From Patescibacteria group bacterium (GTDB taxonomy: Bacteria; Patescibacteriota; Minisyncoccia; JAHIHE01), in contig JAHIHE010000139.1 of assembly GCA_018899995.1 (NCBI GenBank), positions 1 to 14,085 of the forward strand: DNA of 14,085 bases, in the 5' to 3' direction. Shown here piece by piece: positions 7,172 through 13,241 of this stretch. Within the stretch, counting starts at the first letter, position 1; each line of letters starts with the position of its first letter. The notes beneath the pieces are model-generated. The model was given only the letters and a program-made list of their open reading frames with translations, ran no database searches and was not told the DNA's origin. The translations under genes were made by a program, and so were the position numbers.

Positions 7172-8615
7172 TGTCCGCGTTTTTAAAAATTAAAACAAGC
7201 TCTTTTGGACTTATGCCGTTTAAAAAGTAAAGCAGTAAGAAGTATGCGCCGATTCCGGAAAGGAGAAGCAGGGGCAGGGAAACGAATACCGAAACAGTCG
7301 AAACAGCCTTCCCCAAATACCAAACGACAACGGAAGATATTAAGGCGGCAACGATTGCTTTGCGCGCTCTGCCCAAGAGGGGCCGGTAGCCGATTTCGCT
7401 TTTAAGATAAATAAACATCAGGAGGGTTACTAAAAATTCGGTGGCTAAAGTCGCTATCGCGGTGCCGGTGTAGGAAAAATAAGCCGTAAGCGCCGTGTTA
7501 GCGCCGACGCTTAGAATCACTCCGAAAAAATAAATTTTCAAAAGCTGTTTTTGTTTCCCCAAGGCGATAATCGCGTTACTCCAGAGCGTCGCGGGAAATA
7601 TCAGGGCCGCGGCAAAAATCAAGATATTAAGCACGCCGGCGGATTCGCTAAAATTCTTCCCCGCGATTAAATAAATGATTTTGTCGCTTAAAACGAGAGT
7701 AAACCCCGCCAAAGGGACCAAAAAGACAACCAAGGCGTCAAAGGCTTTCTGCAATATTGCTTTAAACTTTTCCATGTTTTCTTTCGCGGACACGCTCATC
7801 ATCGGCATCAGAAGTCCGACAAACATCGCTGGCAGAAAAATAAGGTTTTCCAGAATTTTATAACTCAAGCCAAAAATTCCCACTGCATCCGACCCTTTTA
7901 AAAAAGACAGGATTAGTATGTTTAAGCGGAAATAAAGCATAACAAAAACAGCGGCGATTGCCAAAGGCCAGCCCTCGCTGATGAATTTTTTCCAAAGAGC
8001 GTAGTTAAAAACCGGACGGATGCGGACAAATTTTCCGGCAAACCAAAGATTAAGCAGCAGGTTGGCTATTCCAGTTAGCGAAACAACCGCGATAATCGCG
8101 GAAAACCCCAGCCCATATTTAATCAGCGCCACAATCAAAAAAAACTGGAAAATTCTGCTGATGATTTCCGCAATCGCCACTCTGTCAATTCTTAATTTTT
8201 TTTGGAACAAACCCATTAAAACCTGACTGGATAAAAGCGCCCAAAATCCGAAAGAAGCCAATATTATTCCGGTTTTAATCTGTCCGGAATAAGGCAAAAA
8301 AAAGCTCGCGATGACGCCGATAAAAAAAACCAAGGAAGCCGAAACAATCCTTAGGGTAAAAGCGTTGCTGATAATTTCTTTTTCCCGGTCGCTGTTTCGG
8401 GAAATTTCCCGCACGGTGATAGAATACAATCCCCAATCCGCCAGCACCGAAAAAATATACCAAAAATTAAGAACGGTGATATAATCGCCGAAGTCCGACT
8501 TGCCCAGATAGCGGGTTAAAAGTCCGACAATCACCAGCGCGAGAAAAGTTTCAATGATTCGGGCCGTTGCGGAAAAAGTTACGTTATAAGCGATTTTTTG
8601 CCGTATGGTTGCCAC
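7161..8615 (-). CDS. Wzx-like polysaccharide flippase (MVF/MATE-type fold)
   Basis: This 484-residue membrane protein has 12-14 predicted hydrophobic helices. It opens with KIAYNVTFSATARIIETFLALVIVGLLTRYLGKSDFGDYITVLNFW, the typical N-terminus of RfbX/Wzx polysaccharide transporters. LILSFLKGSDAVGIFGLSYKILENLIFLPAMFVGLLMPMMS near mid-protein is also typical of the family. These proteins flip lipid-linked oligosaccharides across the cytoplasmic membrane, feeding the Wzy-type enzymes encoded next in this cassette. The start is a GTG at 8615: an in-frame TAA lies two codons upstream, and no ATG occurs in the early part of the protein. No in-frame palindrome is apparent. The exact substrate cannot be predicted. 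Confidence 0.9.
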   Translation of the reverse strand: MATIRQKIAYNVTFSATARIIETFLALVIVGLLTRYLGKSDFGDYITVLNFWYIFSVLADWGLYSITVREISRNSDREKEIISNAFTLRIVSASLVFFIGVIASFFLPYSGQIKTGIILASFGFWALLSSQVLMGLFQKKLRIDRVAIAEIISRIFQFFLIVALIKYGLGFSAIIAVVSLTGIANLLLNLWFAGKFVRIRPVFNYALWKKFISEGWPLAIAAVFVMLYFRLNILILSFLKGSDAVGIFGLSYKILENLIFLPAMFVGLLMPMMSVSAKENMEKFKAILQKAFDALVVFLVPLAGFTLVLSDKIIYLIAGKNFSESAGVLNILIFAAALIFPATLWSNAIIALGKQKQLLKIYFFGVILSVGANTALTAYFSYTGTAIATLATEFLVTLLMFIYLKSEIGYRPLLGRARKAIVAALISSVVVWYLGKAVSTVSVFVSLPLLLLSGIGAYFLLLYFLNGISPKELVLIFKNADNEK

Positions 8616-8645
8616 AGGTTAGGATTTATCTGGCTGCGCTCGCCT

Positions 8646-8686
8646 CGCTTCGCAGGCGAAGCGGGCCAGATCTCGCGGAGCGAGAT
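8646..8686. repeat. Family D repeat, double hairpin between jag and the flippase gene
   Basis: Two adjacent hairpins are present: CGCTTCGC-AG-GCGAAGCG (8646-8663) and ATCTCGC-GGA-GCGAGAT (8670-8686). The stretch 8662-8685 matches 4238-4261 with one difference. ATTTATCT upstream (near 8625) and AGATAAAT (near 8682) form a further outer inverted repeat. Confidence 0.7.
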
Positions 8687-8713
8687 AAATTAAGAAAATA
8701 GAATAAAAATAAA

Positions 8714-8729
8714 TCCCGAGAACTCGGGA
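8714..8729 (-). terminator. Family C palindrome immediately after jag, terminator-like
   Basis: TCCCGAG and CTCGGGA are 7-bp arms around AA. They begin at the base after the jag TAG stop. On the minus strand the stem is followed by a T-rich stretch (TTTATTTTTATTC), as in an intrinsic terminator. It probably doubles as a mobile-repeat copy and as the end of the rpmH-jag transcript. The T tract is interrupted, so termination strength is uncertain. Confidence 0.5.
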
Positions 8730-9299
8730 CTACGAGTTGATAATTTTATCAATATCTATATTCTTTGAAGCGGTCTTCCCGTTAGAGCGCGTCTCTAACG
8801 GGGTTTCTTGTTTGCGCGGGCTGATTACAACCGAGCGGTATGGTTCTTCTCCGACGCTCTTTGTTTCAACAAGCGGGCTGTTCGCAATTTCCATATGGAT
8901 TATCTTGCGCTCAAATGCCCCCATCGGCCTAAGTGTTTCCGGCCTGTTGCGCCAGCTTACAACCAAAGCGGTTTTTTGAGCCGCCTGTTTCAAATGTTCA
9001 ATTTTTTCCTGTCGGTAATTATTGATGTCAATTATAAAACTGAATCCGGAAAACACTTCTTTGCGCAGGACAACGCGCGCCAGACGATCCAAGGATCCGA
9101 TATTGGCGCCGTCTCTGCCTATAAGCAAAGACGACTCTTTGGTTTTAATGTTAAAAGCGTAAAAATCCGGGCCGATTTCTTTCAGCGATACATCGGCATC
9201 CGCATCAATGTATTTCACGATGTTTTTAAGCGCGGCGATAATTTTTTCTTTTACCCCGTTAGAAATTGCATTTCTAACGGGGTTTATTGCATCTTCCAT
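8730..9299 (-). CDS. jag: Jag/KhpB RNA-binding protein (KH + R3H domains)
   Basis: This 189-residue protein has a KH domain around residues 20-95 with the motif LLIGRDGANIGSLDRLARVVLRK (GRDG at 61-64). An R3H domain spans about 100-160 (LRPMGAFERKIIHMEIA..VETKSVGEEPYRSVVISP). This KH-R3H arrangement and the position right after yidC are diagnostic of Jag/KhpB, an RNA-binding regulator linked to cell shape and envelope homeostasis in Gram-positive bacteria. The usual N-terminal Jag_N domain appears to be missing or reduced. In its place the protein begins MEDAINPVRNAISNGV, encoded by a perfect palindrome. A second palindrome encodes TPLETRSNG near the C-terminus (167-174). Both lie outside the folded domains. 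No Shine-Dalgarno site precedes the ATG. Confidence 0.92.
   Translation of the reverse strand: MEDAINPVRNAISNGVKEKIIAALKNIVKYIDADADVSLKEIGPDFYAFNIKTKESSLLIGRDGANIGSLDRLARVVLRKEVFSGFSFIIDINNYRQEKIEHLKQAAQKTALVVSWRNRPETLRPMGAFERKIIHMEIANSPLVETKSVGEEPYRSVVISPRKQETPLETRSNGKTASKNIDIDKIINS
8778..8802. repeat. Family A variant palindrome in frame at the jag C-terminus
   Basis: CCCGTTAGAG (8778-8787) and CTCTAACGGG (8793-8802) are perfect 10-bp arms around CGCGT. The outer CCCGTTAGA matches the family A arm while the centre differs. It encodes TPLETRSNG. Confidence 0.75.
9253..9283. repeat. Family A perfect palindrome in frame at the jag N-terminus
   Basis: ACCCCGTTAGAAA (9253-9265) and TTTCTAACGGGGT (9271-9283) are perfect 13-bp arms around TTGCA. 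It encodes NPVRNAISNGV. This is the best-preserved family A copy in the window. Confidence 0.85.
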
Positions 9300-9310
9300 A
9301 GTTTTATTTT

Positions 9311-9340
9311 CCGCCCGAGGCGGATCAGCCTTGGGCTGAT
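9311..9340. repeat. Two adjacent hairpins in the yidC-jag spacer
   Basis: CCGCC-CGA-GGCGG (9311-9323) is followed directly by ATCAGCC-TTG-GGCTGAT (9324-9340). They fill much of the 88-bp gap and would sit in the jag leader. On the minus strand neither is followed by a T run, so they do not look like a terminator for yidC. Confidence 0.55.
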
Positions 9341-9387
9341 AATTTTTAATTTCTAATCAACTTATAATTCTGGAAAGCGGATTGGGT

Positions 9388-10122
9388 TCATTTTGAATTT
9401 TTAACGACAAAATATTGCTGGACAATGGTAAACGCCGTGCTTGCGGCCCAGTACAACGCCAGCGCCGAAGGCAGGGAATACGCGATAAATAAGGTTAAAA
9501 CAGGCATCATATAAAGCATTTGCTTGTTCATCATAGATGAAAAGTCCTCTATTGGCTCTTTCGTCTTTTTTCCGCCCGGCTGCTCCGTCGTCTTTTTTTT
9601 CGGCATTATCATTTTGGTCTGCCAGTATTGCAGGGCTCCGGCTAAAATTGCCAAACCGGCGCTTTTTTGAGAGAGGTCAATAAGTCCTAAAAACATCGGG
9701 TTGATATGATTGCTGAAATTTACGAATGGATACAATAAATGCCCAATAGGCGATTTCAGGCCATTTAAAAACGCCCAATAAAGAGCGATCAAAATCGGCA
9801 GTTGAATCAATATCGGCAGGCATCCGGAAGCCGGATTTATTTTTTTTGCCTTGTACAAATCCATCATCGCTTTTGCTTGTTCGGCGCGGTTGTCTTTGTA
9901 TTTTTCTTTAAGGGCGTTAATTTCTGGCTGTAGCTCTTGAAGAGCTTTTTGCGAACGGATTGACTGGCTGGCAAGCGGCCAAAGCAGCAGGCGGATTAAA
10001 ATTGTCAAGACAATTACCGCCAATCCGAAATCGTGCCCCGGAACAATGTTCTGCAAGATGACCAGAGAATTTAATATGGGCCTGTATAATATTTCGTTGA
10101 ATAAGAAAGATAAGGTTGACAT
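9388..10122 (-). CDS. yidC: YidC/Oxa1 membrane protein insertase
   Basis: This 244-residue protein has the short form lacking the large periplasmic domain of proteobacterial YidC. Its hydrophobic segments match YidC/Oxa1: the first carries LAVIVLTILIRLLLWPLASQSIRSQKALQELQPEINALKEKYK, with Arg44 as the conserved positive residue of the substrate groove, followed by the cytoplasmic coiled-coil hairpin. Then come NPASGCLPILIQLPILIALYWAF and YMMPVLTLFIAYSLPSALALYWAASTAFTIVQQYF. It inserts membrane proteins alone or with SecYEG. A lysine-rich cytoplasmic loop (KKKTTEQPGGKKTKEP) precedes the last two segments. It starts 9 bp after yidD in the conserved cluster and contains no in-frame palindrome. 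Confidence 0.96.
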   Translation of the reverse strand: MSTLSFLFNEILYRPILNSLVILQNIVPGHDFGLAVIVLTILIRLLLWPLASQSIRSQKALQELQPEINALKEKYKDNRAEQAKAMMDLYKAKKINPASGCLPILIQLPILIALYWAFLNGLKSPIGHLLYPFVNFSNHINPMFLGLIDLSQKSAGLAILAGALQYWQTKMIMPKKKTTEQPGGKKTKEPIEDFSSMMNKQMLYMMPVLTLFIAYSLPSALALYWAASTAFTIVQQYFVVKNSK

Positions 10123-10131
10123 GGGGTTATA

Positions 10132-10428
10132 TTATTCCACAGGATCGTATCCTCCCGCGGTGAATGGATGACATCGCAGTATCCGTTTAACGGAAAGAGC
10201 TACCCCCTTTTTAATCCCGAATTTTTCAATTGACTGACGCGTGTATTCGGAGCAAGTCGGGTAGAATCGGCAAACTCTGTTTATGGCGAGTCCCGAGTTA
10301 CTCGGGATTGAACCTTTTTTTGGCCAAAAAGAAAAAATACCGTTTACGGTGAATGGAATTATACCGTGATCCGGCGAAATGGTTTTCTGATAAATTTTTA
10401 TTAAAAGTAAAACAATTTTTTTAATCAT
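10132..10428 (-). CDS. yidD: YidD membrane protein insertion efficiency factor, with repeat-derived insertion
   Basis: This is a 98-residue YidD family (DUF37) protein. It has the N-terminal amphipathic helix KKIVLLLIKIYQKTISPD, the cysteine motif CRFYPTCSEYT (53-63), and RCHPFTAGGYDPV near the C-terminus. The family normally runs ..YQKxISPxxGxxCRFxPTCS.., but here about 26 extra residues (roughly 23-48) separate ISPDHG from RVCRFYP. Two palindromes fall inside this insertion: family B at 10346-10367 (IPFTVNGI) and family C at 10291-10307 (IPSNSG). The frame stays open across both. YidD assists YidC-dependent insertion, and the gene sits between rnpA and yidC as is usual. An AAGG sequence about 15 nt upstream may serve as a weak ribosome site. 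The insertion either forms a loop or is tolerated. Confidence 0.93.
   Translation of the reverse strand: MIKKIVLLLIKIYQKTISPDHGIIPFTVNGIFSFWPKKGSIPSNSGLAINRVCRFYPTCSEYTRQSIEKFGIKKGVALSVKRILRCHPFTAGGYDPVE
10291..10307. repeat. Family C palindrome in frame within yidD
   Basis: TCCCGAGT and ACTCGGGA are perfect 8-bp arms around a single T. The ATTGA that follows resembles the flank of the wzy2 copy. Confidence 0.8.
10346..10367. repeat. Family B hairpin repeat in frame within yidD
   Basis: ACGGT (10346-10350) and ACCGT (10363-10367) flank GAATGGAATTAT. It is in the opposite orientation to the copy at 10445 and encodes the same peptide core, IPFTVNGI. Confidence 0.78.
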
Positions 10429-10442
10429 AAACTGAAACTGCC

Positions 10443-10468
10443 TTACGGTTCAATTCCATTCACCGTAA
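10443..10468. repeat. Family B hairpin repeat providing the rnpA stop codon
   Basis: TTACGGT (10443-10449) and ACCGTAA (10462-10468) are perfect 7-bp arms around TCAATTCCATTC, the best-formed copy of this family. The TTA at 10443-10445 is the rnpA TAA stop on the minus strand. Confidence 0.8.
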
Positions 10469-10808
10469 AAGGAATAAGTTTCGCGGTTTTAAGAATATCA
10501 ATAATCGCCTTTTCAATCTCCCAGTAATTTTTTCCTTTTATTTCCGGCTTCACGAGGAAAACCATATCAAAGCCGGTTTTTATTTTTACCAAATTTAAGC
10601 GGAGAACCTCTGTTGCTTTTCTTTTTACGGAATTACGGATTACCGCGGACTTGCTGACTTTTTTGGCGACAACCACCGTCATGCGCGAAACGGGCAGATC
10701 ATTGGCCGCAAAACCGGCGGTGAAAAATTTGTGGCTGATAAATTTACCCCGCTTAAAAATTCTGTCAAAATCCTTTTTAAGCCGCAAACGATGTGTTTTG
10801 GGCAACAT
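10443..10808 (-). CDS. rnpA: Ribonuclease P protein component
   Basis: This 121-residue protein is the basic subunit that helps the RNase P RNA cleave tRNA 5' leaders. It opens with LPKTHRLRLKKDFDRIFKRGKFI, the usual RnpA start, and has the RNA-binding signature KKVSKSAVIRNSVKRKATEVLR (50-70). The usual RNR is RNS here, a mild deviation. The last nine codons and the TAA stop lie in a family B hairpin, so the protein ends IPFTVNGIEP, the same peptide that occurs inside YidD. The repeat therefore supplies the C-terminus and the stop codon. The ATG at 10808 is 31 bp after the end of rpmH, with no Shine-Dalgarno site. Confidence 0.95.
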   Translation of the reverse strand: MLPKTHRLRLKKDFDRIFKRGKFISHKFFTAGFAANDLPVSRMTVVVAKKVSKSAVIRNSVKRKATEVLRLNLVKIKTGFDMVFLVKPEIKGKNYWEIEKAIIDILKTAKLIPFTVNGIEP

Positions 10809-10839
10809 AAACTTTATTTAACAGGGTGAACTTTATAAC

Positions 10840-10974
10840 TTACAGGGCTAATCGTTTTCTCCCTTTTCTTTTGCGCCGCGCCAAAACTCTTCTGCCGCCC
10901 GGGGTCGCCATTCGTTTTCTGAAACCGTGCTCCCGCGCTCTTTTTCTTTTTTTGGGCTGATAAGTTCTTTTCAT
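10840..10974 (-). CDS. rpmH: Large ribosomal subunit protein bL34
   Basis: This is a 44-residue, highly basic protein that starts MKRTYQPKKRKRAREHGFRKRMATPGGRRVLARRKRKGRKRL, an unmistakable bL34. The frame extends upstream to an ATG at 11022, but those 16 residues have no counterpart in the family and begin inside a family B repeat, so I use the ATG at 10974. It heads the rpmH-rnpA-yidD-yidC-jag cluster, with a good promoter about 75 bp upstream. No Shine-Dalgarno site is visible. Confidence 0.96.
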   Translation of the reverse strand: MKRTYQPKKRKRAREHGFRKRMATPGGRRVLARRKRKGRKRLAL

Positions 10975-11011
10975 ACGCTTATTTGGGTAAAATTTGAGCT
11001 TTTTACAATTT

Positions 11012-11033
11012 ATGGTGAACAAAGTTGAACCAT
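11012..11033. repeat. Family B hairpin repeat in the rpmH leader
   Basis: ATGGT (11012-11016) and ACCAT (11029-11033) flank GAACAAAGTTGA. It lies between the promoter and rpmH, so it would be transcribed in the 5' leader. Confidence 0.7.
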
Positions 11034-11047
11034 TATCTCATTATTCT

Positions 11048-11076
11048 ACTTTAGCAGTATTGCGCCTTAGTGTCAA
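11048..11076 (-). promoter_or_regulatory. Sigma70-type promoter for the rpmH-jag operon
   Basis: The minus strand reads TTGACA (11071-11076), a 17-nt spacer, then TAAAGT (11048-11053). The -35 is perfect, the spacing is ideal and the -10 matches 4 of 6. It lies about 75 bp upstream of the rpmH ATG. Confidence 0.65.
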
Positions 11077-11195
11077 CATGGCCCAACTTTTGTCGCCCGA
11101 TAATAGTATTAGCCATTTTCATTAGTAATAATATTTTAGTTGTTTTTATCCGTTATCGGTTTACAAAAGTTAGGCGGGTTAACCTGAAAGGCCAG

Positions 11196-11295
11196 AAAAT
11201 GAAGCCTCTGCGGGCTTACGTCTGCGGCATACTTCATTTTTTCGGCGGAATCTCCATCCTCCGTAGCAGAGCTACTGCGGAGGACGGGCGCCGAA
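11196..11295. other. Structured element of two long hairpins upstream of rpmH (repeat or unknown RNA)
   Basis: No protein gene is credible here. AAAATGAAG (11196-11204) and CTTCATTTT (11232-11240) form a perfect 9-bp stem. Immediately after it, TTCGGCG (11241-11247) pairs with CGCCGAA (11289-11295), enclosing an inner stem CCTCCGTAG (11258-11266) with CTAC..CGGAGG (11272-11283, two-base bulge). A terminator-like hairpin follows at 11306. It does not match tmRNA, SRP RNA, RNase P RNA or a tRNA as far as I can see. It could be an intergenic repeat or a small RNA. The strand is unknown. Confidence 0.45.
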
Positions 11296-11305
11296 AGCGG
11301 ACAAA

Positions 11306-11328
11306 AAAACCGGCTCAAAACCGGTTTT
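11306..11328 (-). terminator. Bidirectional intrinsic terminator-like hairpin
   Basis: AAAACCGG (11306-11313) and CCGGTTTT (11321-11328) form an 8-bp stem with a 7-nt loop. On the minus strand the stem runs into seven T residues, well placed to end the restriction-modification transcript. On the plus strand TTTTAATATTGTTT follows. Confidence 0.65.
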
Positions 11329-11414
11329 AATATTGTTTAAAAATTTTACTTTTTTTATTTAGGGCGAAGGGCAGAGGGGAATTAAGGTGGCGAACGCCCG
11401 ATCCCCGAACTTTT

Positions 11415-11645
11415 TTAAACTCCTCGAATCACCCGGCATTTGGTTTGGCGGTTTTTTTCAACAGCTTCCTCAATTGCGGCTTTCAGAGCAATGTCCATTA
11501 CAAATGATATTCCGCATTCCACGCATTTTTTGGCGGTATATAATTCATCATCGGTCAGTTTTCTACCAATTCTTTTAACAGCATCATTTTGCAAATCCCC
11601 AATCGTTATTGGATAAATTACCTCATTGTTTTGTTCGTCGTTCAT
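11415..11645 (-). CDS. Small protein of unknown function, last gene of the R-M island
   Basis: This 76-residue acidic-to-neutral protein has no recognised family. Visible features are a predicted helical C-terminal half (ISFVMDIALKAAIEEAVEKNRQTK) and a CxxC pair (KKCVECG, near residues 41-44), with one more Cys near the end. It starts four bases after the stop of the restriction endonuclease gene, so it is almost certainly co-transcribed with it. The upstream sequence is A-rich with no Shine-Dalgarno site. It might be a passenger of the R-M cassette, such as a regulator or an accessory protein, but nothing in the sequence shows this. The stop is TAA, followed by about 85 bp without features before the terminator. 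Confidence 0.6.
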   Translation of the reverse strand: MNDEQNNEVIYPITIGDLQNDAVKRIGRKLTDDELYTAKKCVECGISFVMDIALKAAIEEAVEKNRQTKCRVIRGV

Positions 11646-11649
11646 AATT

Positions 11650-12396
11650 TTATTTTTTGTTTATTTTCTCAAAACCGGAATTATATTCAACCAACTTTGC
11701 CCAATTGATTTTTCCGTCATCGCAAAACTTTTGCGAAAACTCCAATGTGAGCTTATTTACTATTTGGGCATAATTCTCGGCAAATTCTTCGTTTTTCTGC
11801 TTGGCTTTATAACCAATCGGCTCAACAATGTCTATGTATAATTTTTCATCTCCAGAAATAAGCTCCCAAAATTTCTGCCCACACAGTTTCAAATAGCCAT
11901 TTTTATCTGGCTTATTGTCTCTACCAAAACAACAACCATTTACCGCAATTACTTTTTTACCGGTTTGCAAGCGCAATATTCTTTTGGCTTTTTCAAAATT
12001 AGTTCTCAATTGTTTGATTTGACTTGAATTGCCCCAATTCCAACCTGCTTTGATTTCAACAATATACATCGTTCCGTCTTTCTCAAATTCCAAATCAATG
12101 CCCGTCAGTTCTGATTTTTTCGCGCCATACACTTTATCGCAGACAAAAATTGCCAACCCTTCAATAAAATCACCGAACAAAGTTTCCTCTTGTGATTGCA
12201 AAAAAGCGTCCAAAAATCCCTTAATCAAATCTTGTGCCGTCATTACATTTTTGGCTTTGAAAAGATAGGGATTTTTCTGCTTCAAAATCTTGAGCAGATC
12301 AACCCCATTTTGCACATAATCTAATCTTCGCTGATGAAAAATCGAAATATGCTTCTCCACGTATTCGTAAATTTGTTGTAAATCAAATTTTTTCAT
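11650..12396 (-). CDS. Type II restriction endonuclease (PD-(D/E)XK, PmeII/EcoO109I-like)
   Basis: This 248-residue protein carries a PD-(D/E)XK nuclease core: TGIDLEFEKDGTMYIVEIKAGWNWGNSSQIKQL, with Asp101 and the E114-I-K116 pair as likely metal-binding and catalytic residues. A preceding helix contains further acidic residues (GDFIEGLA, 75-82). The segments WNWGNSSQIKQL..NFEKAKRIL, AVNGCCFGRDN and YLKLCGQKFWELISG resemble restriction enzymes I recall as the PmeII family, related to EcoO109I. The family name is from memory. It presumably cuts unmethylated DNA at a specific site. The ATG overlaps the TGA of the methyltransferase gene (ATGA), a tight coupling usual for R-M pairs. The frame is intact and the catalytic residues are present, so the enzyme may be active. 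Base composition is more AT-rich than the core genes. Confidence 0.8.
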   Translation of the reverse strand: MKKFDLQQIYEYVEKHISIFHQRRLDYVQNGVDLLKILKQKNPYLFKAKNVMTAQDLIKGFLDAFLQSQEETLFGDFIEGLAIFVCDKVYGAKKSELTGIDLEFEKDGTMYIVEIKAGWNWGNSSQIKQLRTNFEKAKRILRLQTGKKVIAVNGCCFGRDNKPDKNGYLKLCGQKFWELISGDEKLYIDIVEPIGYKAKQKNEEFAENYAQIVNKLTLEFSQKFCDDGKINWAKLVEYNSGFEKINKK

Positions 12397-13241
12397 ACAG
12401 CAATTTTGTTATGACTGAATAAAGATGGTTCTTTTTGAGTTATTTTTGCTTTGGCCATCTCGACATACTCTGGCATTATATCAATACCAATAGAATTACG
12501 CCCCATTCTTTGCGCTACTTCCGAAGTAGTGCCAGAACCCAAAAATGGATCTAAAACCCAGTCGTTCTCTTGAGTAAAAAGTTTAATAAACCATTCCGGC
12601 AATTCTTCTGGAAAAGCCGCGCTGTGATTTTTGTTATTGCAGACGGTAGCAAATTGCAAAACATTACTAGGATACACCATGTTTCGTTTCAGCCAGTTGG
12701 ATATGTTCTTGCCAAATCCGCTACCGCTTTTAGAATTGTCCCGTATTTTATCGGTTTCGCTTAAATTTTTCAGTCGGCCATTTGCCCAATCGCCAATTGG
12801 CACCATAACCGCTCCTTGGTACATATTAAAATCCCGAGTTTTATTAAATTGGAGCATTCGTTCCCATGCATCGCGAAAACGGTTTGGCCACTTGCCCGGA
12901 TAGCAATTTTTTTTATGCCAGATAAATTCCTCCGTCCAAAGCCATCCTTGTCTTTTTAGAGCTAAAATAAGTTCTAAAACATACGCATTGCGTTCGCCGT
13001 TATCCGCCTTTTCTTTTATATTTAAGATAAATGTTCCCGTTGGTTTCAAGACGCGAAATAATTGTTCGCTTATTGGTAAAAACCACTCAACATATTTTTC
13101 TGGAGTAATACCGCCATAGGTATTTTTTCTTCTATCTGCATATGGCGGAGAGGTCACAATCAGATCAATTGTATTGTTATCAATCTTTTTAAGCACCTCC
13201 CGTGAGTCGCCAAATAATATTTTTGTTGTTATATCACGCAT
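12393..13241 (-). CDS. Site-specific DNA methyltransferase (beta class, N4-cytosine or N6-adenine)
   Basis: This 282-residue methyltransferase of the N6/N4 family (PF01555 type) has the catalytic motif IV TSPPY at 30-34, near the N-terminus. The S-adenosylmethionine motif DPFLGSGTT is at 231-239, near the C-terminus, followed by NSIGIDIMPEYVEMAKAKI. This order defines the beta class. SPPY is more usual for N4-cytosine enzymes, but N6-adenine cannot be excluded. The middle (about 110-200) would carry target recognition. It presumably protects the site cut by the adjacent endonuclease, whose gene starts within its stop codon. The ATG at 13241 lies inside the end of the truncated upstream methyltransferase remnant and lacks a Shine-Dalgarno site, so re-initiation after that fragment is plausible. 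Confidence 0.9.
   Translation of the reverse strand: MRDITTKILFGDSREVLKKIDNNTIDLIVTSPPYADRRKNTYGGITPEKYVEWFLPISEQLFRVLKPTGTFILNIKEKADNGERNAYVLELILALKRQGWLWTEEFIWHKKNCYPGKWPNRFRDAWERMLQFNKTRDFNMYQGAVMVPIGDWANGRLKNLSETDKIRDNSKSGSGFGKNISNWLKRNMVYPSNVLQFATVCNNKNHSAAFPEELPEWFIKLFTQENDWVLDPFLGSGTTSEVAQRMGRNSIGIDIMPEYVEMAKAKITQKEPSLFSHNKIAV

Noticed and set aside
8808..9356. 182-codon open frame on the plus strand, opposite jag
   Set aside because: It is a shadow of jag. Its sequence contains the reverse reading of the palindrome (YPVRNCISNGV) and no recognisable domain, while the minus-strand frame has clear KH and R3H domains.
10150..10172. GCGGTGAATGGATGAC in yidD as another family B copy
   Set aside because: It encodes HPFTAGGYDP, a motif conserved in YidD itself, and lacks the paired arm. 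The similarity is coincidental.
10443..10468. GGTTCAATTCC resembling a tRNA T-loop arm
   Set aside because: The other tRNA elements (acceptor stem, anticodon arm, matching T stem) are missing. The same string recurs as a hairpin repeat at several sites.
10975..11022. Sixteen-residue N-terminal extension of rpmH from the ATG at 11022
   Set aside because: bL34 proteins start at MKRTYQP. The extension begins in a family B repeat and has no support.
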